Shown here: positions 5,109-11,102 of the stretch, piece by piece
Layout: every line of letters begins with the position of its first letter
How positions within the stretch are numbered: position 1 is the stretch's first letter
Assembly: GCA_035763085.1 (NCBI GenBank)
Contig: DASUBV010000243.1
Coordinates: 1 to 11,102 of the forward strand
Reading direction: 5' to 3'
Source of the DNA: DASUBV01 sp035763085
Lineage (GTDB): Bacteria; Actinomycetota; Actinomycetes; Streptosporangiales; Streptosporangiaceae
DNA length: 11,102 bases
Translations under genes and position numbers: made by a program
The notes under the pieces: model-generated
What the model was told of the DNA's origin: nothing
The model's input: only the letters and a program-made list of their open reading frames with translations
The model's database searches: none

Positions 5109-6734
5109 ATGGCGACGGAATCTATCGGAGAGACTCCGACTCTCTTCCTCAGAAAAGCGACCGGCCTGGTCCGCGGCTGGTCTGTGCGCGACTCGATCAT
5201 CTATGCCTGCCTGGCCACGAACTTCGTGACGCTGGGCATCTACGAGTTCACCTTCGCCGGCCCGGCCTTCCCCAAGGGCCAGATGATCACCTCGATCGTC
5301 ATCTCGGGCATCTGGGTGTCGTTCCTCGTCATCGCCTACGCGGGCCTGATTGTCACGATCCCGCGGGCCGGCGGTGACTATGTCTGGCAGACCCGGATCC
5401 TGGGCAGCGGCATTGGCTTCGTGATGGCGGCCACCGGGTGGTGGTTCATCTTGTGGCTGTGGGCGCCGATCTACGGCAACATCCTGGCCGTTCAGCTGTT
5501 CGAGCCGCTGTGGGCGACGCTGGGCTGGAGCTGGCCGAACGGCGGGGCCGCCTGGTTCGGCACCAACACCGGCGTCTTTGTCGTCACGCTGATCACCATC
5601 GGGCTGGCCGGCGTGCTGGTGTCCATCGGCATGGGCGGCTATGCGCGGATCCAGAAGTACTGCTTCGTCGGCGGCCTGGTCGGCTTCCTGGTGATCGTGG
5701 TGCTGCTGCTGACCCACTCGCACGCCAGCTTTGTCAGCTCCTTCAACCTGGAGACGCACAAGCTGTTCGGGGTCAAGGGCGCGTACGCCGCCACCAACGC
5801 GGCCGCGGCCAAGGACGGCTTTGTCGCGCCCAAGCTCGGCTTCGGCCCGCTCGGCCCGACTATGCTCCTGGTGCCGGCGATGATGTTCTTCATCCTGTGG
5901 CCGAACTGGGGCGCCACCCTGTACGGCGAGATCCGCGGCGCGAGTGACTTCAAGCGCGTGTTCACCGGCATGTTCTCCGGCCTGTGGATCACCGTCGCGC
6001 TGTCGGTGGTCTTCCTGCTGCTGGCGGCCAAGACGTTCGGCTGGGCCTTCTACCAGAACGCCAACGCGGCTACCTACAACCTGAACAACCCGCTGCCGAT
6101 CTGGCCGTACCCGGTGATGTTCGCCGGCTGGCTGGTGCACAACACCGCGTTCCAGGTCATCTTGATCCTGCTCATGAGCCTGTGGTTCTTCGGCTGGGTC
6201 GGGACGCTGTTCCTGTCCTCGACGCGGGTCATCTTCGCCGCGGCCTTCGACCGGGTGCTGCCCGACCGCGCGGCCGAGGTGTCGGAGCGGCGCAAGGTGC
6301 CGTTCTACTCGCTGATCCTGATGCTGCTGCCGGCCGTGGGGCTGTCGGCGGTCTACGCCTACTCCTCGACGTTCCGGACCTACACCCTGGACGCCACCCT
6401 GGTCATCGCGGTGACCTACCTGTTCAGCGCGATCGCCGTGGTGATCCTGCCGTGGCGCAAGCCGGACCTGTGGGCGGCCTCCCCGGCGAGCCGGATCAAG
6501 GTGCTGGGCGTGCAGATCGTGCCGCTGGCCGGCTGGGTGACCATCGCCCTGCTCGGCTTCAACCTGTACGAGTGGCTGTCGAACGACAACTACTTCGTCA
6601 ACAACACGGACTCGCTGATCTACATGGGCGCGATGTACGTGCTGGCCATCATCTTGTTCCTGGTGGCGCGGATCGTCCGCTCGCGCCAGGGCATCGACCT
6701 TGGCCTGATCAACAAGGAGATCCCGGTCGAGTAA
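5109..6734 (+). CDS. APC-superfamily amino acid permease
   Basis: A 541-residue inner-membrane transporter with about 12 hydrophobic segments (roughly 28-50, 60-85, 105-132, 155-175, 183-202, 248-268, 288-308, 345-375, 398-418, 428-447, 468-487 and 503-521). TIPRAGGDYVWQTRILG (83-99) and STRVIFAAAFDRVLPDRAAE (371-390) are hallmarks of the amino acid-polyamine-organocation family, and GEIRGA (273-278) fits the same fold. The ATG at 5109 follows GAGAGG by five bases. The flavoenzyme and ETF genes follow on the same strand after a 91-base gap that contains a strong hairpin. That context suggests it imports the substrate of the flavoenzyme, perhaps an N-methylated glycine or another amino acid derivative; specificity cannot be read from the sequence. 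Confidence 0.9.
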   Translation: MATESIGETPTLFLRKATGLVRGWSVRDSIIYACLATNFVTLGIYEFTFAGPAFPKGQMITSIVISGIWVSFLVIAYAGLIVTIPRAGGDYVWQTRILGSGIGFVMAATGWWFILWLWAPIYGNILAVQLFEPLWATLGWSWPNGGAAWFGTNTGVFVVTLITIGLAGVLVSIGMGGYARIQKYCFVGGLVGFLVIVVLLLTHSHASFVSSFNLETHKLFGVKGAYAATNAAAAKDGFVAPKLGFGPLGPTMLLVPAMMFFILWPNWGATLYGEIRGASDFKRVFTGMFSGLWITVALSVVFLLLAAKTFGWAFYQNANAATYNLNNPLPIWPYPVMFAGWLVHNTAFQVILILLMSLWFFGWVGTLFLSSTRVIFAAAFDRVLPDRAAEVSERRKVPFYSLILMLLPAVGLSAVYAYSSTFRTYTLDATLVIAVTYLFSAIAVVILPWRKPDLWAASPASRIKVLGVQIVPLAGWVTIALLGFNLYEWLSNDNYFVNNTDSLIYMGAMYVLAIILFLVARIVRSRQGIDLGLINKEIPVE

Positions 6735-6750
6735 GCAGGACCAGTTCGGC

Positions 6751-6788
6751 CCGGCCAGGGCTCGTGCGCAGGCACGGGCCCTGGCCGG
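6751..6788 (+). terminator. 17-bp hairpin between permease and flavoenzyme genes
   Basis: CCGGCCAGGGCTCGTGC (6751-6767) pairs along its whole length with GCACGGGCCCTGGCCGG (6772-6788), 16 Watson-Crick pairs and one T-G, around the loop GCAG. It begins 17 bases after the permease stop. No T-run follows, but hairpins lacking one are thought to terminate transcription in actinomycetes. It may end or attenuate the permease transcript, or protect a processed mRNA end, so that permease and enzyme are made in different amounts. Confidence 0.7.
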
Positions 6789-6825
6789 TGGCAGGTAGAC
6801 GGGCAGATCGGCAGAAAGCAGTTCC

Positions 6826-9345
6826 ATGAGCGACTTCCCCGGCCGGGCCAGCGCCGTCATCATCGGCGCCGGCATCGTTGGCAACAGCCTGGCTTACCAT
6901 CTGGCCCGGCTGGGCTGGACCGACGTGGTCCTGGTGGACAAGGGCCCGATGCCCAATCCCGGCGGCTCGACCGGTCACGCGTCGAACTTCATCTTCCCGA
7001 TCGAGTACTCGAAGATGATGATGGAGCTCACCCGCGACTCGACCGAGCAGTACAAAGAGCTCGGCGTGTTCACCGAGAGCGGCGGCATCGAGGTGGCCCG
7101 CACCCCCGAGCGGATGACCGAGCTGCGCCGCCGCTGCACGCAGGCCAAGTCCTGGGGCATCCCGGCCCGGGTGATCACTCCCGAGGAGGTCGGCAAGCTC
7201 GTTCCGTACCTGGACACCTCGGTGATCCTGGGCGGCGGCTACTTCCCGACCGTGGGCGTGGTCGACTCGCTGCGGGCCGGCACGCTGATGCGCGAGCAGG
7301 CTCAGCAGCTCGGCGCGCTGCAGGTGCTGGCCGGGGCCGAGGTGCTCGGCATCGACAAGTCCGCCGACGGCCGGGTCAGCGGGGTGCGCACCACCCGCGG
7401 CGACATCGCCACCGAGGTCGTGGCCATCTGCTGCGGCGTGTGGAGCCCGCGGATCGCGGCGATGGCCGGGGCCCGGATCCCGCTCACCCCGATCGTGCAC
7501 CAGATGATCAGCGTCGGGCCGATCCCGCTGTTCGCCGACACGGCCGGCGAGATCGAGTACCCGATCGTCCGCGACGTCGACACCAACATGTACGAGCGCC
7601 AGCACGGCGGCGACATGGAGGTCGGCTCCTACGCCCACCGCCCGATCATCGTGGCCCCCGGCGACATCCCCTCCATCGAGGAGGCGGCGCTGTCCCCGAC
7701 CGAGATGCCGTTCACCTCCGATGACTTCGACCCGCAGCTGGAGCAGGCGCTGGAGCTGATGCCGGAGCTGCTGGGCGACGAGCGGGTCGGCATCCGGTAC
7801 GCGATCAACGGCCTGATCTCAATGACCCCCGACGGCCACCCGGCGCTCGGCGAGACCCCGGAGGTCCCCGGCCTGTGGTCGGTGGCGGCCAGCTGGATCA
7901 AGGAGGGCCCGGGCATCGGCCGCGCCGTCGCCGAGTGGATGAGCGGCGTCACCCCCGAGATCGACATCCGCGAGGCCGACATCGCCCGGTTCTACGGCCA
8001 CCAGCGCACGAACGCGCACGTGGTCGCCCGGGCCCGCGAGGGCTTCAACAAGATGTACGGCATCGTGCACCCGGCCGAGCAGTGGGAGTCCGGCCGGCCG
8101 CTGCGGCTCGGCCCGGCCTATGACCGCGAGCGCGAGCTCGGCGCGGTGTTCATCGAGACCGCCGGCTGGGAGCGGCCCAACTGGTATGCCAGCAACGAGA
8201 GCCTGCTCGAGCGCTATGCCGGGCGGCTGATGGAGCGCACCGGCGAGTGGGAGTCGCGCTGGTGGTCGCCGGTCATCAATGCCGAGCACCTGGCCATGCG
8301 GGACGCGGCGGGCCTGGTGGACCTGTCGGCCTTCGCCGTGCTGGACGTGACCGGGCCCGGCGCGCTGGCCGCCGTGCAGTCAGTGGCGGTCTCGCAGCTG
8401 GACGTCCCGGCGGGCCGGGTGGTGTACACCTCGCTGCTGAACGAGGCCGGCGGCTTCGTCGGCGACCTGACCATCATGCGGCTGGGCCCGCGGCATTTCC
8501 GGGTCGTGACCGGCGGCGCGACCGGGATGACGGATCTGCAGTGGTTCGCCGGCCACCTGCCCGCCGACGGGACGGCCGCGGTGACCGACGTGACCTCGTC
8601 GTGGACGACGCTGGGCCTGTGGGGCCCGCGCGCCCGCGACATCCTGGCCTCGGTCACCGACTCCGACGTGAGCAACTCCGGCTTCGCCTTCGGCACCTGC
8701 CGGGAGATCGAGCTGGGCGGCGCGACCGTGCTGGCCTCGCGGATCTCCTACGTCGGCGAGCTGGGCTGGGAGCTGTACGCGCCGATCGAGCTGGGCGCCC
8801 GGATCTGGGACACGCTGTGGGCGGCGGGCCGCCCGGCCGGGCTGGTGCCGGTGGGCATCGGCGTGTACGGCACCACCGGCCGACTGGAGAAGGGCTACCG
8901 CGCCTACGGCGCGGAACTGGAGGGCGACTTCACCATCGTCGAGGCGGGCATGGCCCGGCCCAAGGTCAAGGCCCAGGACTTCGTGGGCAAGGCCGCCTAC
9001 CTGGAGCAGCGGGCCGCGCCGCCGGCGGCGGTGCTGTGCACGCTGACCGTCGATGACCACACCTCAGCATCGGGTGAGCTGCGCTACATGCTCGGCGGCG
9101 AGCCGGTCCTGACCCGCGACGGTGAGCCGCTGACCGACGCCAGGGGGCGCCGGTCGTACGTGACCAGCGCAGGGTCGGGCCCGTCGGTGGGCAAGCACCT
9201 GCTGCTGGCCTACCTGCCGCCGGAGCAGGCGGCCGCCGGAACCGCGCTGGCCGTCGAGTACCTCGGCGAGCGCTATCCGGTCACGGTGGCGGTGGCCGGC
9301 GCGACCCCGCTGTTCGACCCGGCCAACGAGCGGATCCGGTGCTGA
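6826..9345 (+). CDS. FAD/GcvT fusion dehydrogenase of the dimethylglycine/sarcosine dehydrogenase type
   Basis: An 839-residue flavoenzyme expected to oxidise a secondary or tertiary N-methyl amine and hand the methyl carbon to tetrahydrofolate. Domains in order: DAO-type FAD domain (about 8-370) with GAGIVG (14-19); FAO_M-type linker (about 372-430); GcvT folate domain (about 465-735) with SYVGELGWELY (641-651); GcvT C-terminal barrel (about 735-830). GGSTGHAS (46-53) puts His51 where this family attaches FAD covalently, and His225 (TPIVHQ) coincides with the active-site histidine recalled for Arthrobacter dimethylglycine oxidase; Tyr256 may be the partner tyrosine. ATG 6826 leads directly into the Rossmann strand; its ribosome-binding site is weak (GAAAG, 6814-6818). 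Both ETF genes follow at once, favouring ETF over oxygen as electron acceptor. The exact substrate (dimethylglycine, sarcosine or another) is open. Confidence 0.88.
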   Translation: MSDFPGRASAVIIGAGIVGNSLAYHLARLGWTDVVLVDKGPMPNPGGSTGHASNFIFPIEYSKMMMELTRDSTEQYKELGVFTESGGIEVARTPERMTELRRRCTQAKSWGIPARVITPEEVGKLVPYLDTSVILGGGYFPTVGVVDSLRAGTLMREQAQQLGALQVLAGAEVLGIDKSADGRVSGVRTTRGDIATEVVAICCGVWSPRIAAMAGARIPLTPIVHQMISVGPIPLFADTAGEIEYPIVRDVDTNMYERQHGGDMEVGSYAHRPIIVAPGDIPSIEEAALSPTEMPFTSDDFDPQLEQALELMPELLGDERVGIRYAINGLISMTPDGHPALGETPEVPGLWSVAASWIKEGPGIGRAVAEWMSGVTPEIDIREADIARFYGHQRTNAHVVARAREGFNKMYGIVHPAEQWESGRPLRLGPAYDRERELGAVFIETAGWERPNWYASNESLLERYAGRLMERTGEWESRWWSPVINAEHLAMRDAAGLVDLSAFAVLDVTGPGALAAVQSVAVSQLDVPAGRVVYTSLLNEAGGFVGDLTIMRLGPRHFRVVTGGATGMTDLQWFAGHLPADGTAAVTDVTSSWTTLGLWGPRARDILASVTDSDVSNSGFAFGTCREIELGGATVLASRISYVGELGWELYAPIELGARIWDTLWAAGRPAGLVPVGIGVYGTTGRLEKGYRAYGAELEGDFTIVEAGMARPKVKAQDFVGKAAYLEQRAAPPAAVLCTLTVDDHTSASGELRYMLGGEPVLTRDGEPLTDARGRRSYVTSAGSGPSVGKHLLLAYLPPEQAAAGTALAVEYLGERYPVTVAVAGATPLFDPANERIRC

Positions 9346-9346
9346 C

Positions 9347-10117
9347 ATGGAGATCGCGGTCTTCGTCAAGCGCGTCCCCATGGTCGGCGGCAAGGTGGTG
9401 GTCACCGCCGACGGGCAGGACGTCGACACCCGGATGTCCGGGTTCACGGTCAGCCCGCACGAGGAGTGCGCGGTCGAGGAGGCCGTGCAGATCGTCGAGC
9501 GGGAAGGCGGCAGCGTCACCGTGGTCACCCTCGGCCCGCCCGAGGCCGCCGATCAGCTCCGGGACATGCTCGCCCTCGGCGCCCAGCACGCGCTGCTGCT
9601 GGAGACCGACGGCCGGGAATGGGGCCCGATCGCGACCGCCGCGGCGATCGCCGACGTGGCCCGGCACCGCGCGGACAGCGGGGCCGCTCCCTTTGACCTG
9701 CTGCTGTTCGGCAATGAGTCGGCCGACACCGGCGGCTTCCAGGTCGGCGTGCGGGTGGCGCACGCGCTCGGCCTGCCGGCGGCGACCGGGATCAAGCGGC
9801 TGGAGCGCACCGACGGCGGGCTGCGGGCCAGCCGTGAGTACCGCGGCGTCCAGGAGTCCTATGACCTGCCGCTGCCGGCCGTGGTCAGCGTGAAGGAGGG
9901 CATCAACCTGCCCCGGTACCCGTCGCTGCCGGGCCGGCTGCGGGCCAAGCGGGCCGCCATCGACACCGTGACGCCGCAGTGGCAGGCCGAGGGCCTGCGC
10001 AAGATCGGCCTGCGGGTGCCGCAGGAGACCCGCAAGCGGGCCGAGGTGCTCGGCACCGGGACCGCGGCGGTGCCCGCGCTGGTCGCGCTGCTGGATGAGC
10101 TGGGAGTGCTGCCGTGA
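9347..10117 (+). CDS. etfB: Electron transfer flavoprotein, beta subunit
   Basis: A 256-residue soluble subunit that, with ETF alpha, accepts electrons from dehydrogenases and passes them to ETF:quinone oxidoreductase. MEIAVFVKRVP (1-11), the nucleotide-binding loop FGNESADTGGFQVG (121-134), and LPAVVSVKEGINLPRYPSLPG (176-196), matching the ETF-beta signature region, identify it. Length is normal for the family. The ATG lies one base after the TGA of the flavoenzyme gene, without a clear ribosome-binding site of its own, so translational coupling is likely. Its stop overlaps the start of etfA. The tight link to one dehydrogenase suggests a dedicated ETF rather than the general housekeeping pair. 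Confidence 0.95.
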   Translation: MEIAVFVKRVPMVGGKVVVTADGQDVDTRMSGFTVSPHEECAVEEAVQIVEREGGSVTVVTLGPPEAADQLRDMLALGAQHALLLETDGREWGPIATAAAIADVARHRADSGAAPFDLLLFGNESADTGGFQVGVRVAHALGLPAATGIKRLERTDGGLRASREYRGVQESYDLPLPAVVSVKEGINLPRYPSLPGRLRAKRAAIDTVTPQWQAEGLRKIGLRVPQETRKRAEVLGTGTAAVPALVALLDELGVLP

Positions 10118-11088
10118 CGGTGCTGTGCCTGATCGAGCTGGGCGATGGCGGGGCGGCGGCCGACGCCTCGCTGCGCGCGCTGACGCTGGCCCGGGCGCTG
10201 GCCGGGTCGGGAGGCGGCGAGGTCGCGGCGGTGCTGTTCGCCCCCGCCGACGCCGCCGGGCCGCCGGCCGCCGAGCTGGGCGCCTTCGGCGTGCGCGACG
10301 TCTACGCCGTGCAGGCCGGGGACGGGTACGCGCCGGCCGCCTGGGCCCGCGGCCTGGCAGAGCTGGCAGTGTCGGCCGCCGCGGCCGGAGTCGTCGCCGC
10401 GGCCACCGACCGGGGCAGCGAGGTGCTGGCGCACCTGGGCGCGATCACCGGCCAGCCGGTGGCGGCCAGCTGCATCGCGGCCCGGTGGACCTCGCCCGGC
10501 CTGTGCGAGCTGGTCCGGCACCGGTGGGCCGGCAGCCTGCTCGAGGACGCGGCGCTGGAAGCCACCCTGACGCTGCTCACCGTCGCGTCCGACGCCGTGC
10601 CGGCCGAGCCCGCGGCGAGCCCGGCTGACGCTGAGGTGCACTCGTTCTGTCCCGATCTCGCGGACACCGACCTGGTGGTGCGCGCGGCCGAGTCGGCACA
10701 GCGCAGCGGCGGGGTGTCACTGGCGACGGCGCGGGTGGTGGTCGGCGGCGGCCGCGGCGTCGGCGGGCCCGAGGGCTTCGAGGTGCTGGAGGAACTGGCC
10801 GGGCTGCTCGGCGGGGCGCTCGGCGTGTCCCGGGTGGTCACCAGCCAGGGCTGGCGCCCGCACCGGCAGCAGGTCGGCCAGACCGGCACGAAGATCTCGC
10901 CGGAGCTGTACCTGGCCTGCGGCATCAGCGGAGCGATCCAGCACATGGCGGGCTGCCTGAGCGCCAAGCACATCGTCGCGGTCAACACCGACCCGGACGC
11001 GCCGATCATCGCGCACGCCGACTACGCCGTGATCGGCGACCTCAGCCAGGTCATCCCGGCGCTGGTCGAGGCGATCCGGGCGCGGTAA
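10114..11088 (+). CDS. etfA: Electron transfer flavoprotein, alpha subunit
   Basis: A 324-residue partner of EtfB. The N-terminal domain (about 1-195) is Ala-rich and divergent. The C-terminal FAD domain (about 205-324) is highly typical: VVGGGRGVGG (209-218), SR (239-240), QVGQTGTKISPELY (253-266), GISGAIQH (270-277) and NTDPDAPI (291-298). The GTG start overlaps the etfB stop as GTGA, with GGGAG (10102-10106) seven bases before it, so the two subunits are translationally coupled. The gene is complete, ending 14 bases before the window edge. Electrons from the upstream flavoenzyme are inferred to pass through its FAD to a membrane quinone reductase outside the window. Confidence 0.96.
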   Translation: MTVLCLIELGDGGAAADASLRALTLARALAGSGGGEVAAVLFAPADAAGPPAAELGAFGVRDVYAVQAGDGYAPAAWARGLAELAVSAAAAGVVAAATDRGSEVLAHLGAITGQPVAASCIAARWTSPGLCELVRHRWAGSLLEDAALEATLTLLTVASDAVPAEPAASPADAEVHSFCPDLADTDLVVRAAESAQRSGGVSLATARVVVGGGRGVGGPEGFEVLEELAGLLGGALGVSRVVTSQGWRPHRQQVGQTGTKISPELYLACGISGAIQHMAGCLSAKHIVAVNTDPDAPIIAHADYAVIGDLSQVIPALVEAIRAR

Positions 11089-11102
11089 TCTCCCGCTCGC
11101 CA

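Noticed and set aside
5046..6884. 612-codon minus-strand frame opposite the permease
   Set aside because: The product is a His/Gln/Arg/Asp-rich string without any fold signature, typical of the antisense of a G+C-rich membrane protein gene.

Overview
The window is very G+C-rich, with strong G/C preference at third codon positions, GTG starts, long antisense shadow frames and actinobacterial-type families (FDOR/PNPOx-like flavoprotein, IclR regulator, ETF-linked flavoenzyme). It most likely comes from the chromosome of a high-G+C actinomycete; the species cannot be told from the sequence. Eight protein genes are supported. No tRNA, rRNA, CRISPR array or intact insertion sequence is visible.

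Layout. Bases 1-263 hold no convincing gene. A small flavin/F420-type split-barrel protein (264-692, +) converges on a two-gene minus-strand unit, an IclR regulator (2229-2969) followed by an aldehyde dehydrogenase (736-2184). The short, comparatively A/T-rich gap 2970-3097 is a divergent promoter region. It carries three CAACAA boxes, and the regulator may be translated from a leaderless mRNA. To the right lie an AbiEii-like nucleotidyltransferase (3098-3931) and a metallophosphoesterase (4032-4970), the latter with its own promoter-like sequence. A 138-base leader with several hairpins and two tiny reading frames separates these from a catabolic block: an APC-family permease (5109-6734), a strong 17-bp hairpin (6751-6788), an 839-residue FAD/GcvT fusion of the dimethylglycine/sarcosine dehydrogenase type (6826-9345), and both electron-transfer flavoprotein subunits, etfB (9347-10117) and etfA (10114-11088).

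How it fits together. The right half reads as one pathway. The permease would import an N-methylated or related amino acid. The flavoenzyme would oxidatively demethylate it, its GcvT half passing the one-carbon unit to tetrahydrofolate. The adjacent ETF would carry the electrons to the respiratory chain through an ETF:quinone oxidoreductase that is not in the window. The tight junctions (1-base gap, then a GTGA overlap) argue that the flavoenzyme and ETF are made together, so the enzyme is probably a dehydrogenase rather than an oxygen-using oxidase. The IclR regulator and aldehyde dehydrogenase could belong to the same catabolism, but only proximity supports that. The nucleotidyltransferase/metallophosphoesterase pair between them has no known role that I can state.
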